Below are positions 25,614-34,456 of a DNA stretch of 64,000 nt, in pieces. Every line of letters begins with the position of its first letter. Position 1 is the first letter of the stretch. Source of the DNA: G963662905 sp965230045. GTDB lineage: Bacteria > Bacteroidota > Bacteroidia > Bacteroidales > WRLA01. The translations under genes and the position numbers were made by a program. The notes beneath the pieces are model-generated. The model was not told the DNA's origin, searched no databases, and worked only from the letters and a program-made list of their open reading frames with translations. The stretch covers positions 496,001 to 560,000 of the forward strand of contig OZ245940.1 of NCBI GenBank assembly GCA_965230045.1, read 5' to 3'.

Positions 25614-25621
25614 TAATTTTG
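25614..25621 (+). promoter_or_regulatory. -7 box before the LysE-family gene
   Basis: TAATTTTG matches TAnnTTTG and ends 25 bases before ATG 25647. Confidence 0.4.
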
Positions 25622-25646
25622 TGCGCTTTAGTATTAAGTCCTGATT

Positions 25647-26339
25647 ATGTTACCTGTAGTTAACGGTATTTTTGTTGGTATAACTTTGGCTCTTATCGTT
25701 GGTCCGGCCTTGTTAGTTTTGCTTCAAACCAGTATCCACCGGGGATTTAAAAGCGGTCTTTTTATTGCTGCGGGAATATTCCTGAGTGATGTAACCGTTT
25801 TGGCCCTGGCCTATCTGGGTATATCACAGGTTCTGGGGCATGATCCCCGTGAAAACATGTGGTTTGGAATGATTGGAGGCATTATTCTGATCATTTTTGG
25901 CACTGTAACGTTTACGCGAAAAGTTAGCATACAAAGCAAGGAGGAGGCCGAAAAAAACGGTAACCGCCCCAAGCACCCGATGGTTTATGTCACCAAAGGA
26001 TACTTCCTGAACATTGCCAATCCCGGAGTTTGGTTTGTTTGGCTTACAGCAATGGTCACCGTTAGCTCATCTTACCAGGCCGACTGGAAAGCAGTTACAT
26101 CTTTTTTTGCGGGAACTTTGCTTACCGTACTGGCAACCGACACATTAAAATGCTTTATTGCCCACCGCATCAAAACGCTGATGACGCCAAAAATCGTAAC
26201 CATAATAAACAGGATCGTAGGCTTGATCCTCGTGGTTTTTGGTGCTTACCTGATTTTAAATGTTTTTTACGATGTGGAAAGCATGGTGCATCTCGATGAA
26301 ATTGGAAAAGCAGTAGATAGCCTGCGCAGCGGAAGTTAA
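25647..26339 (+). CDS. LysE-family exporter
   Basis: A 230-residue inner-membrane protein with about six transmembrane helices. The N-terminus (GIFVGITLALIVGPALLVLLQTSIHRGFKSGL) has the GPA/LL motif of LysE/RhtB amino-acid exporters, and the second half has KGYFLNIANPGVWFVW. Efflux of an amino acid or related metabolite is likely, but specificity cannot be assigned. It converges on recJ with a six-base gap. Confidence 0.88.
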   Translation: MLPVVNGIFVGITLALIVGPALLVLLQTSIHRGFKSGLFIAAGIFLSDVTVLALAYLGISQVLGHDPRENMWFGMIGGIILIIFGTVTFTRKVSIQSKEEAEKNGNRPKHPMVYVTKGYFLNIANPGVWFVWLTAMVTVSSSYQADWKAVTSFFAGTLLTVLATDTLKCFIAHRIKTLMTPKIVTIINRIVGLILVVFGAYLILNVFYDVESMVHLDEIGKAVDSLRSGS

Positions 26340-26345
26340 AATAGC

Positions 26346-28109
26346 TTAATACGGATATCCGTATTCATCACCATAATCCGGCTTGATATCTTTTACATTC
26401 AGTTGTAAGCTGACTTTTCCGTTCCATTCATTTTCTTCGAGATGGTAACAGAGCGAAAACGGCTGGTTGCTTTTTACAACATCAAAATGATCACCGAGCT
26501 GGAAGGCAATCCCGGAAACAGGAAATCCCGAAATATGCGGATGCACAACAGAAAGTTTGATATGGTTTTTGCCCACAATCCTGCTGAATCCGGTATCAAT
26601 AAGGCGGCGTGTACGGAAAACCGGCGACATATTTCCGGGGCCGAAAGGAGCAAATTGCCTGAGGATCCTAAAGAATTTAGGACTGATATCCGTTAAATTG
26701 ATTTCGGCATCAATTTCAATTTCCGGTATCATCATTTCTTCGGTAATGGTATCTTCAACAATTTGCATGAAGCGTTTTTGGAAAGCTTCGAGCTTCTCCG
26801 GTTTTAGAGAAAGCCCAGCCGCATATTTGTGTCCCCCGAAATGTTCGAGTAAATCACTACAGGCATCAATGGCGTCATAAATGTCAAAATCCTTTACAGA
26901 ACGTGCCGAGCCGGTAATTAGCCCGTTGGATTTACAAAAAACGATGGTAGGCTTGTAATAAACCTCGGTGAGCCTGCTGGCAACAATTCCGATTACGCCT
27001 TTGTGCCATTCGGGGTCATAAACTATGGTTGCTTTCCCTTTTCGCAGCTCTTCGTTTTCGCCAATTTTTTCGAGTGCAGAAGTTGTTGTAAGGCTATCAA
27101 GGCTGCGACGTTCGTTATTGCACTCATTGATCAGATCGGCCATTTCGCCGGCTTCTTCAGGTTTATTGGCAATGAGCAGTTCCACGGAATTATTTCCGGT
27201 TTCAATACGTCCGGCAGCATTGATGCGGGGTCCCACCATAAACACCAGGTCGGAAATACCAAGATTACGCGTAAGTTTATTCGAATTACCATTGGTTTTG
27301 CCTAAATTGGCCAGGTTTAATATTGCCTGCAAACCCGGGCGTGGATTTGAATTGAGCAATTTAAGGCCATAATAGGCGAGTATGCGGTTTTCACCTGTAA
27401 TAGGTACAATATCGGATGCAATGCTAACCACCACCAAATCCATATACTGGATCAGGTTTTCGAAAGGCAGTTCGTATTTCTTGGAATAAGCCTGAATGAG
27501 TTTAAAACCAACGCCACAGCCCGAAAGCTCATCGTATGGATAATTGCAATCGGGGCGTTTGGCATCCAGCACAGCAACAGCCGGGGGAATCGTATCACCG
27601 GGTCGGTGATGGTCGCAGATAATAAAATCCAGCCCTTTTTCTTTGGCATGCTGCACTTTTTCAACAGCTTTGATGCCGCAATCTAATGCGATAACCAGTT
27701 TATAATTGTTTTCTGCCGCGAAATCAATGCTTTTATACGAAATTCCGTAGCCTTCTGAATATCGGTCGGGAATGTAAAAACCTATTTGATCGTGGAAATC
27801 CTTGAAAAAGGTGTAAACCAAGGCTACTGCCGTAGTTCCATCAACATCATAATCACCATAAACAAGGATTTTTTCTTTATTTTTTATCGCCTCATCAATG
27901 CGCGATACAGCCTTTTCCATATCTTTCATCAGAAAAGGATCGTGTAATTGTTCTAAATTGGGGCGAAAAAAGTTACGGGCTTCATCAAAAGTGTGGATAT
28001 TGCGCTGTACAAGGAGCTTTGCGAGCGTCTTATTTATGTTCAACGCCTCAGATAGCTCCTTAACCTTCTTAGGATCAACATTTTGTTTTAATACCCAACG
28101 TTTTGTCAT
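26346..28109 (-). CDS. recJ: single-strand DNA exonuclease RecJ
   Basis: A 587-residue 5'-3' ssDNA exonuclease for recombination and mismatch repair. DHH-family motifs are present: VYGDYDVDGTTA (about residues 82-93), CDHHRPG (DHH motif, about 166-172), RINAAGR and a DHHA1 segment GHKYAAGLSL. The C-terminal OB domain (FGPGNMSPVFRTRRL) ends the protein. Length is normal for the family. Confidence 0.95.
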   Translation of the reverse strand: MTKRWVLKQNVDPKKVKELSEALNINKTLAKLLVQRNIHTFDEARNFFRPNLEQLHDPFLMKDMEKAVSRIDEAIKNKEKILVYGDYDVDGTTAVALVYTFFKDFHDQIGFYIPDRYSEGYGISYKSIDFAAENNYKLVIALDCGIKAVEKVQHAKEKGLDFIICDHHRPGDTIPPAVAVLDAKRPDCNYPYDELSGCGVGFKLIQAYSKKYELPFENLIQYMDLVVVSIASDIVPITGENRILAYYGLKLLNSNPRPGLQAILNLANLGKTNGNSNKLTRNLGISDLVFMVGPRINAAGRIETGNNSVELLIANKPEEAGEMADLINECNNERRSLDSLTTTSALEKIGENEELRKGKATIVYDPEWHKGVIGIVASRLTEVYYKPTIVFCKSNGLITGSARSVKDFDIYDAIDACSDLLEHFGGHKYAAGLSLKPEKLEAFQKRFMQIVEDTITEEMMIPEIEIDAEINLTDISPKFFRILRQFAPFGPGNMSPVFRTRRLIDTGFSRIVGKNHIKLSVVHPHISGFPVSGIAFQLGDHFDVVKSNQPFSLCYHLEENEWNGKVSLQLNVKDIKPDYGDEYGYPY

Positions 28110-28375
28110 AGCACAAATTCAGTTTGGTAAAGTTAAGGATTAAATCCAAATTACCGATGTTTTCAATAATTAATTATATAAAACTCTTTATTCCAGCCTA
28201 TTGCCCTATTACTTAAAAACGGCGACAATTGGACGATATTTATCCAAAGTAATAAAATTAATTTTGCTGTATTTTTATAAAACAAAATTAGTTTACATTG
28301 AAACAACATTAAAAAGTTTAATCTGTTTTAACAAGAGTTGGTTAATTATTAAATTTGAACGCTCAAAACATTGCT

Positions 28376-29350
28376 ATGCGTACTTTGAACGAGATCAAGG
28401 CTCCGGTGGGGCAGCATATGAAGGAATTTGAAAAGGAATTTCGACAGGCCATAAAAAGTAAAGTGGCACTGCTGGATACGATAATGCGCTACCTTGTAAA
28501 ACGAAAAGGGAAACAAATGCGTCCTCTCTTCGTATTCCTTTCCGCCGGGGTGTTTAACAATATCAACGAATCAACCTACCGCGCGGCCACATTGATTGAA
28601 CTATTGCATACCGCAACTTTGGTGCATGATGATGTTGTGGACGATTCGGACATGCGCCGCGGGTTTTTTTCCATTAATGCATTATGGAAAAACAAAATTG
28701 CTGTTTTGGTGGGCGATTACCTGCTTTCCCGCGGTCTGTTGCACGCCCTCTCGCACGATGAATTTGAGCTGTTGAAAATAGTTTCCAACGCAACACGCGA
28801 AATGAGCGAAGGCGAACTCCTGCAAATCGAAAAGGCTCGCCGGCTCGACATTGAAGAAATTATCTATTACGATATCATTCGAAAAAAAACAGCATCACTG
28901 ATAGCGTCATGTTGCGCTTCGGGTGCATCATCTGCCGGGCAGGACAAAGAAACGGTTGGAAAAATGCACCGTTTCGGAGAGTTGACAGGCATGGCTTTTC
29001 AAATTAAAGATGACCTTTTTGATTATTCCAAAAGCCTGGAAACCGGCAAACCCAATGGCATCGATATCAAAGAGCAAAAAATGACGCTTCCATTAATTTA
29101 TACATTGAATACGGTAAGCAATTCCGACAGGCGCAAGCTCATCCGCACCGTTAAAAAACACAATACAGACCACAATCGTGTGGCGCAACTGATTCAATGT
29201 GTTAAAGATACGGGAGGAATTGATTATGCGTACAACAAAATGCTGGAATTCCGCGACCAGGCGATTGGTGTGCTGGACGAATTCCCTCAATCGGATGAAA
29301 AAAAATCTCTCATTGATCTTGTAAATTTTACCGTTGAACGAAAAAAATAA
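28376..29350 (+). CDS. ispB: polyprenyl (octaprenyl-type) diphosphate synthase
   Basis: A 324-residue trans-prenyltransferase that builds the long isoprenoid tail of menaquinone. The first aspartate-rich motif is DDVVDDSDMRRG (from D85) and the second is IKDDLFDY; LLHTATLVHDD and GNPNGIDI-like GKPNGIDIKEQKMTLPL are also typical. ATG 28376 is chosen over an in-frame TTG at 28355, because that TTG lies within a -7-like box (TAAATTTG, 28350-28357). Followed after five bases by a MORN-repeat gene. Confidence 0.9.
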   Translation: MRTLNEIKAPVGQHMKEFEKEFRQAIKSKVALLDTIMRYLVKRKGKQMRPLFVFLSAGVFNNINESTYRAATLIELLHTATLVHDDVVDDSDMRRGFFSINALWKNKIAVLVGDYLLSRGLLHALSHDEFELLKIVSNATREMSEGELLQIEKARRLDIEEIIYYDIIRKKTASLIASCCASGASSAGQDKETVGKMHRFGELTGMAFQIKDDLFDYSKSLETGKPNGIDIKEQKMTLPLIYTLNTVSNSDRRKLIRTVKKHNTDHNRVAQLIQCVKDTGGIDYAYNKMLEFRDQAIGVLDEFPQSDEKKSLIDLVNFTVERKK

Positions 29351-29355
29351 GCCTC

Positions 29356-30699
29356 ATGCAACGTTTTAGCGCTTTCCTTCTTTTTGTTGTACTGTTTTAT
29401 CAAAGCCTTAAAGCCCAGGATACTACCTACCAGATAACCTACCTCGATTCGCTTGAAGGACGTATTCTGGAAGAAGGCATGCTTGTTGATTCCATACGCG
29501 AAGGAACGTGGCGCTTTTATTATGAAGACGGGAAAACCATCAAAGAAACCGGCAGTTATATCAAAGGAGAGCAAAGAGGAATTTGGATTGAGTTTTACCG
29601 TACAGGCGACACTTTGTGGAAAAAAGACCTGAAAAACGGCTGGTGGCAAAATTATTCACTGCTCGGGGACATTATTCTGGAAGGCGCGGTGCAAAACGGC
29701 AAAAGAGAAGGCCAATGGAAAGAATATCATGATAATGGCGCTTTGATGCAGGAATTTCTTTATAAAGACGGCAAGCTCGACGGATCCACAAAAGCCTATT
29801 ATCCCGACAGTACAGTCTCATTTACCGGGTGTTATCTTGACGACAGCTTGCATTCGTATTGCTATTGGTATTTCCCCGATGGCACTCCGGAGATGGAAGG
29901 AAAACTTGTTTTCGGGCTGCAGGACAGCGTTTGGAAATATTATTATCAGGGCAACCGCAGGGGCAGTTCCGGACGATTTGAAAAAGGGAAAAAAGAAGGA
30001 AGCTGGATTTATTTCTATGAAAGCGGTGAAATCTGGAAGCAAGGATTTTTTAAAAACGGCTTGCGCGACAGTTTATGGACTGTTTTTTATGAAAGCGGGA
30101 ACATTCACCACCAGGGTTATTTTTTTGAAGACAAGGAACATGGTCATTGGGTAAATTTTTATGAAGACGGCAGGGTAAATTATGAAGGTGATTTCATCCG
30201 TGGTAAAATGAATGGCATATGGCAGGCTTTTTATCCTAACGGCAGGCAAAAATACCGCATCCATTATGCAGCAAACCGCAAAAACGGGCCGGCAGAATAC
30301 TGGAATGAAAATGGCGGACGGGTTTATAAAGGAGGCTTTAAAGATGATGTGCGGCATGGTTTCTGGACTGAATACAATCCAAACGGAAGCATGTTTCAGC
30401 AGGGAACCCTGGTGGATGGAAACAAAGAAGGGAAGTGGTCTTTCTATGATGGAGACGGGCGTATTCTGCGCGTGCAGGAGTTTGTTAAATCGCAACCATC
30501 TGGATATTTTGCACAATTCTATGCCAACGGCCAAAAAAGCGCAGAAGGTTCTTATATAAAGGGAGCCAAAGACGGCAGCTGGGCAAGCTGGGACGAAAGG
30601 GGAAACCTCACATGGAAAGCCATTTTCAAAAACGGTTATCTTATAAAAGTGATCAAAGAACGGGAACAGCCCAAGAATCAGGTTCCGGCTTTTCGATAG
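29356..30699 (+). CDS. exported MORN-repeat protein
   Basis: A 447-residue protein with a signal peptide (MQRFSAFLLFVVLFYQSLKAQ) and roughly 15 MORN-type repeats of about 23 residues (for example YYEDGKTIKETGSYIKGEQR, FYESGEIWKQGFFKNGLRD, FYEDGRVNYEGDFIRGKMNG). The repeats form an extended beta sheet. Bacteroidota MORN proteins are common and mostly without known function. It is probably co-transcribed with the polyprenyl synthase gene. Confidence 0.85.
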   Translation: MQRFSAFLLFVVLFYQSLKAQDTTYQITYLDSLEGRILEEGMLVDSIREGTWRFYYEDGKTIKETGSYIKGEQRGIWIEFYRTGDTLWKKDLKNGWWQNYSLLGDIILEGAVQNGKREGQWKEYHDNGALMQEFLYKDGKLDGSTKAYYPDSTVSFTGCYLDDSLHSYCYWYFPDGTPEMEGKLVFGLQDSVWKYYYQGNRRGSSGRFEKGKKEGSWIYFYESGEIWKQGFFKNGLRDSLWTVFYESGNIHHQGYFFEDKEHGHWVNFYEDGRVNYEGDFIRGKMNGIWQAFYPNGRQKYRIHYAANRKNGPAEYWNENGGRVYKGGFKDDVRHGFWTEYNPNGSMFQQGTLVDGNKEGKWSFYDGDGRILRVQEFVKSQPSGYFAQFYANGQKSAEGSYIKGAKDGSWASWDERGNLTWKAIFKNGYLIKVIKEREQPKNQVPAFR

Positions 30700-30705
30700 C
30701 CTGAA

Positions 30706-31746
30706 CTAACGGTTTTTTTCCATTGTAATTCCAAAGGTAGTTCCTACGCCCAAAGACGAACGCACATTAATTGTTTGTCCGTGCGCTTCCATGATATGCT
30801 TTACAATGGAAAGTCCCAGTCCGGTTCCGCCCTGCGACCGGCTCCTGGCTTTATCGGTACGGAAAAAGCGCTCAAAAATGCGCGGCAGGTCGTCGGGTGC
30901 AATTCCGGGGCCATTATCGCTTACTTCCACGAGCAGCATTTCGTCCATATCAAAAAAGCTTACTTTTACTTCGCATCCTTTCTTTATACCATATTTTATT
31001 GCATTATCAATCAGATTGGTAAAAACCTGTTGAAGACGATCACGATCGGCTCTTACAAAAATCTTCCTGTTAAATTCCTCCGGAATAAAAATATTTGCTC
31101 CTTTTTTGCGGGCTTTCATGTCCAGCTCTTCGATTACGTCCCGCACCAGGTCCACAACATCAAAACGGTTGAAATTCATTTTAAGCTTGGCCGATTCGAG
31201 CAATGTAATGGTCTCTAAATCCTCCAGAATAGCAATAAGCCGCTCAATTGATTTTTCTGTTCGTATCAGGTATTTTTTGTTGATTTCCGGATCATTAAGT
31301 GCTCCATCAAGTAAGGTAAGTATGTAGCCCTGAATATTAAAAACGGGCGTTTTCAGCTCATGGGAGATATTCCCGATATACTCACGCCTGTAAGCTTCCA
31401 GTTCTTTTAACTTGTCGATCTCTTTGGTTTTGTCCTCTGTCCATTCGAGTACATCCTTATTCACATTCTCGAGCGAAAAACGGGCATTCCTGGGCAACTG
31501 GCCTTTCTGTGTTTTCAGGCTGAGAATGGATTTATAGATTACCCTTACTTTCTCATAAATATATTTTTCAACAAGCAGGCGAATAAACCAATATGAAACA
31601 GCAAAAAACAGAATAATGAAGGGAATCAAATAAGTGGCTTTAACTCCCTCATTTACAAAATTAAGCACGACAAAAACAAGCAGCACAAATGCTGTAAGGA
31701 AGGATGCTGCATAAATTGCTACCTTTCGACTATCTGTATAACGCAT
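30706..31746 (-). CDS. phoR: PhoR-like sensor histidine kinase
   Basis: A 346-residue membrane kinase from MRYTDSRKVAIYA, with two transmembrane helices (about residues 11-60). HisKA has the phosphoacceptor in YIGNISHELKTPVFNIQGY and HATPase_c has NLIDNAIKYG, DNGPGIA and GGTGLGLSIVKHI. There is no large periplasmic sensor, as in PhoR-type kinases. It follows the PhoB-like regulator gene on the same strand, but 341 bases of repeat-derived DNA lie between them. The symbol is by similarity; another ligand is possible. Confidence 0.85.
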   Translation of the reverse strand: MRYTDSRKVAIYAASFLTAFVLLVFVVLNFVNEGVKATYLIPFIILFFAVSYWFIRLLVEKYIYEKVRVIYKSILSLKTQKGQLPRNARFSLENVNKDVLEWTEDKTKEIDKLKELEAYRREYIGNISHELKTPVFNIQGYILTLLDGALNDPEINKKYLIRTEKSIERLIAILEDLETITLLESAKLKMNFNRFDVVDLVRDVIEELDMKARKKGANIFIPEEFNRKIFVRADRDRLQQVFTNLIDNAIKYGIKKGCEVKVSFFDMDEMLLVEVSDNGPGIAPDDLPRIFERFFRTDKARSRSQGGTGLGLSIVKHIMEAHGQTINVRSSLGVGTTFGITMEKNR

Positions 31747-31777
31747 AGAATTATTTAAAACATAAAAAAACAACTCA

Positions 31778-31952
31778 TTAGTGTCTGTCTATAAAGTCTC
31801 CCGAAATTTCAGGATTGCTCAAAATCTAAATCCTCATCCCGTACCTACAGGACTGCGGTTTAGATTTTTCACACGTACTTCGGCAAGCTCACTATAGCAC
31901 CTTGAATTTGAACTTTATAGAGCAAACTCTCGACTCTATGGACAGAAACTAA
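31778..31952. repeat. repeat unit with terminal inverted repeats, unit 1
   Basis: A 175-bp unit. The left end starts TTAGTGTCTGTCTATAAAG (31778 on) and the right end stops at CTATGGACAGAAACTAA (31952). The 21-bp ends are inverted repeats of each other with three mismatches. It is immediately followed by a second unit with the same left end. There is no coding capacity, so it looks like a miniature inverted-repeat element. Confidence 0.7.
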
Positions 31953-32087
31953 TTAGTGTCTGTCTATAAAGTCCGCTAACTTTCCCGTAACTACGGGACT
32001 TGCCCGAAAAATGCTCATTTACACCAGTAAACTCTGCTTTTTCGGGCTGCGCAAGCCTCGTTATCGGACATTATGGACAAAAACTAA
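31953..32087. repeat. repeat unit with terminal inverted repeats, unit 2
   Basis: A 135-bp unit joined head-to-tail to unit 1. It has the same 21-bp left end (31953-31973) and an inverted right end (32067-32087, four mismatches). The interior differs from unit 1. It ends exactly at the last base before the PhoB-like stop codon at 32088-32090. Confidence 0.7.
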
Positions 32088-32774
32088 TTAAGCCAATTCG
32101 TATTTATATCCAACACCTTTTACCGTTTTAATGTTCTTAAGTCCTATTTTTTCGCGGATTTTGCGCACATGAACATCAATGGTACGGTCGCCAACGATTA
32201 CATCGTCGCCCCAAACGCGGGCAAAAATTTCTTCACGGCTGAACACCTTATTAACTTTAGAGGTGAGCAGGAGCAAAATTTCAAACTCTTTCTTTGGCAA
32301 ATTGATTTCTTCTCCGTCTTTTATAATGACATATTTTTCTTTGTCGATTACAAAATCTTTGACATCCACTACATTCTGCTCCGGTTCATCTTCTTTGTAG
32401 CGGCGCAGCAGTGCTTTCACGCGGCTTACCAAAACCCTGGGCTTGATGGGTTTGGTCACATAATCATCGGCTCCGGCATCAAAACCGGCAATTTGCGAAT
32501 AATCTTCCCCTCTGGCCGTTAGGAAAATGATAATCGAATTGGCCATTGCAGGGATTTGCCTGATTTCGCGGCAGGTTTCAATGCCATCCATCTCGGGCAT
32601 CATCACATCGAGCACAACCAAATGTGGTTTCGATTTTTCTGATATCCGGATGGCTTCTTTGCCATTATCAGCGGTAAAAACCGTATAACCTTCTTTTTTA
32701 AGGTTATAGCTTAAAAATTCCAGGATGTCCGGTTCGTCATCCACAAGCAAAATCTTAAAATTACCAGCGTCCAT
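32088..32774 (-). CDS. phoB: PhoB-like response regulator
   Basis: A 228-residue OmpR/PhoB-family regulator from MDAGNFKILLVDDEPDILEFL. The receiver domain (residues 1-125) has the acidic DD pair, the phosphoacceptor Asp in LVVLDVMMPEMDG and the conserved Lys in DDYVTKP. The C-terminal winged helix (about 135-228) has REEIFARVWGDDVIVGDRTIDVHVRKIREKIG. ATG 32774 removes an unlikely Trp/Phe-rich extension. It pairs with the histidine kinase gene at 30706. Confidence 0.9.
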   Translation of the reverse strand: MDAGNFKILLVDDEPDILEFLSYNLKKEGYTVFTADNGKEAIRISEKSKPHLVVLDVMMPEMDGIETCREIRQIPAMANSIIIFLTARGEDYSQIAGFDAGADDYVTKPIKPRVLVSRVKALLRRYKEDEPEQNVVDVKDFVIDKEKYVIIKDGEEINLPKKEFEILLLLTSKVNKVFSREEIFARVWGDDVIVGDRTIDVHVRKIREKIGLKNIKTVKGVGYKYELA

Positions 32775-32944
32775 ATTAAATTGTTTTTCGGGCTCGAAAC
32801 TATATATATTTTTAAACCAGGGTGTTAAATTAAGGTAAATTATGGAATTTTTTGTTCCAAAAAGCCAAAAACACAAAGCGTTTTCACGGATTAACTACAG
32901 GTTCTACACGGAATTTCGTGGAAAGAAATTAGAATGCTATTTCA

Positions 32945-32995
32945 AACAGATTCCTCCAAAGTTTCCTCATTCTTCGGAAAACTTTGTCGGAATGA
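32945..32995. repeat. dispersed repeat arm (AACAGATTCCTCC ... GTCGGAATGA)
   Basis: A 51-bp segment beginning AACAGATTCCTCC and ending TCGGAATGAAC. In inverted orientation its ends recur at 34396-34456 (GTCATTCCGAC ... GGAGGAATCTGTT), and a related form occurs at 54413-54444. It lies between the PhoB-like gene and the IS110 transposase. Confidence 0.6.
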
Positions 32996-33022
32996 ACTGT
33001 GTTAAAAAGCAAGAGTTTTGTG

Positions 33023-33080
33023 TAATATTTTTCTTCAAACTACCTTTTTTTATTTGGAGGCAGTTTGAAGAAAAATATTA
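33023..33080. repeat. long hairpin at the 3' end of the IS110 transposase gene
   Basis: TAATATTTTTCTTCAAACT (33023-33041) and AGTTTGAAGAAAAATATTA (33062-33080) are perfect 19-bp inverted arms with a 20-base loop. The inner arm includes the transposase stop codon. It may be part of the IS end or block read-through. Confidence 0.75.
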
Positions 33081-34061
33081 TGGTAAAGTAACCCTTAATT
33101 TGCTGATGTGATCCTCGTTATATGGTTCATTATCTGCTATTATGGCAAATATTTGTTTGATCAGTTTATTTGCAACCGCAATTATAGCCACCTTGTCGTG
33201 CTTTCCTTTAGCTGTCAACCGTTCATACAATATCCTGCACCCTTTATTGTAGCGCATAGCAGACAGAGCCGAGATGTATAGCTGTTTTCGTATATGCCCG
33301 TTTCCCATTTTGCAGATATGACCCTTTCCCTTGACGCTGGTTCCCGACTGATATATCCTTGGACTTGTCCCTGCAAAAGCAATAAACTGTTTGTAGTGCA
33401 GGAATTTTTCAAAATTATTGGTTGCTGCAATGAGCACTGCTACAGCTTTCTTGCCAAATCCCGGTACACTGAGGATTAGCTTGCGGGTCTCGGCAAAGTG
33501 TGTTTTGCTGATATCCTCCAGTTGTTTCTCCAGCTTTTTTATTTCCCGCTTGAACTTTTCGATAATACTTTTCAGTGATCTTTTGAGTTCAGCAGTCAAT
33601 ACGCCACTTACCTGGAAAGCCTGTAATTGGTTAGACGTAGCTGTTTTTTGTTTAGTAATCAGTTCCAGGGCTGTCAATAACTGCTGCATAGCAAAGATTT
33701 CCTTTGATGGTGGTGTCCATAGATCAACTTTTTTAAAAGTAGATGCGTAGTCATAGATGGTTTTGGCGCATACTGGATCGGTCTTTGCACGCTGTAACTT
33801 CATCTGCGAATAACGCCTTATGATCAAAGGGTTTATCACGGAAACTTCAATATTTTTCTTAGACAGGAACATAGCCAATTTCAAGCTATATGGCCCTGTT
33901 GCTTCCATGACATAAGTTTTGTCCTTACCGTATTTTTTGACCAGAGCTTGAAAGCCTTTTGTAGTCTGTTCAAAATCTGAAAAACCCGTTTTATGGTCTC
34001 GGTCTGACCCATAAGCATCAAATGTTTGCTTGCTAATGTCAATTCCAATATATTTGTCCAT
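33078..34061 (-). CDS. IS110-family transposase (DEDD recombinase)
   Basis: A 327-residue intact transposase. The N-terminal RuvC-like DEDD domain has IGIDISKQTFDAY (first Asp), YVMEATGPYS (Glu) and RAKTDPVCAKTIYDYA (Asp pair). The C-terminal Tnp_20 domain has SVPGFGKKAVAVLIAA and FAGTSPRIYQSGTSVKGKGH, with the catalytic serine in the GTS/GTSV region and MGNGHIRKQLYISA after it. IS110 elements move via a circular intermediate directed by a bridge RNA. The gene looks complete, so the element may still be active. Confidence 0.92.
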   Translation of the reverse strand: MDKYIGIDISKQTFDAYGSDRDHKTGFSDFEQTTKGFQALVKKYGKDKTYVMEATGPYSLKLAMFLSKKNIEVSVINPLIIRRYSQMKLQRAKTDPVCAKTIYDYASTFKKVDLWTPPSKEIFAMQQLLTALELITKQKTATSNQLQAFQVSGVLTAELKRSLKSIIEKFKREIKKLEKQLEDISKTHFAETRKLILSVPGFGKKAVAVLIAATNNFEKFLHYKQFIAFAGTSPRIYQSGTSVKGKGHICKMGNGHIRKQLYISALSAMRYNKGCRILYERLTAKGKHDKVAIIAVANKLIKQIFAIIADNEPYNEDHISKLRVTLP

Positions 34062-34262
34062 GACTATTGTTTTTTAAAAGACGGAACTATTGTTTTCTTA
34101 TCTATCCTTTATACAGGCTTTATGCCTAATGAACTGTCCAAGATAGCAATAGAAGAGGGAGGGGAACCACCATTCCGAACGGTCTTGATGACAAATGACG
34201 CAAGTAGTTTTCTTCCCTCCCTTCGTCTTATTTATTATTAATCCAGCGAATTTATTAAATTT
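34062..34262 (-). ncRNA. candidate bridge RNA region of the IS110 element
   Basis: A non-coding leader upstream of the transposase, where IS110-group elements encode the bridge RNA. On the transcribed strand it can form AGGC-ATAAA-GCCT (34127-34115), GGAA-TGGTGG-TTCC (34176-34163) and a longer pairing between AAGGGAGGG and CCCTCCCTCTTC. These resemble the stem-loop series of bridge RNAs. The assignment rests on position and hairpins only. Confidence 0.4.
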
Positions 34263-34289
34263 TACGTTATTTCTTAAAATGCAAATATA

Positions 34290-34456
34290 GGATGACGCGT
34301 TTTTATGGAGTCAGGAGGCAAATGCGGCGAGGACACAATAGTATATTTTAAAGATGTCCTCGCCGCATTTGCCTTAAACGCCTAATAAACAGCGTCATTC
34401 CGACCGGAACAAAGCCAAACGAAGTGATTAAGGCTTTGTGAAGGGAGGAATCTGTT
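34290..34456. repeat. nested palindromic element
   Basis: The core is a perfect inverted repeat: a 20-bp arm at 34316-34335 (AGGCAAATGCGGCGAGGACA), a 19-base loop, and the complementary arm at 34355-34374. Outside it, GGATGACGC (34290-34298) faces GCGTCATTCC (34391-34400), and the right flank continues to GGAGGAATCTGTT (34444-34456). The reverse complement of 34372-34400 (core arm, GTTTA, TAATAAACAG, GTCATTCC) matches the left half of the element at 54413-54566. Confidence 0.75.

Larger units (their letters stand above)
33023..34262 (-). mobile_element. IS110-family insertion sequence (ends approximate)
   Basis: One intact DEDD transposase gene, a 3' hairpin (33023-33080) and about 200 bases of non-coding leader. 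IS110 elements lack simple terminal inverted repeats, so the ends cannot be read directly; the limits given are the outermost structures that plausibly belong to it. The element lies between the PhoB-like gene and the unknown gene at 34600. Confidence 0.6.

Noticed and set aside
32842..33111. 89-residue plus-strand open frame between phoB and the IS110 gene
   Set aside because: It runs through the dispersed repeat arm and the 19-bp hairpin and into the transposase on the other strand; the composition is not protein-like.
34026..34241. 71-residue plus-strand open frame over the IS110 leader
   Set aside because: It overlaps the transposase start and the candidate bridge RNA; no coding signature.
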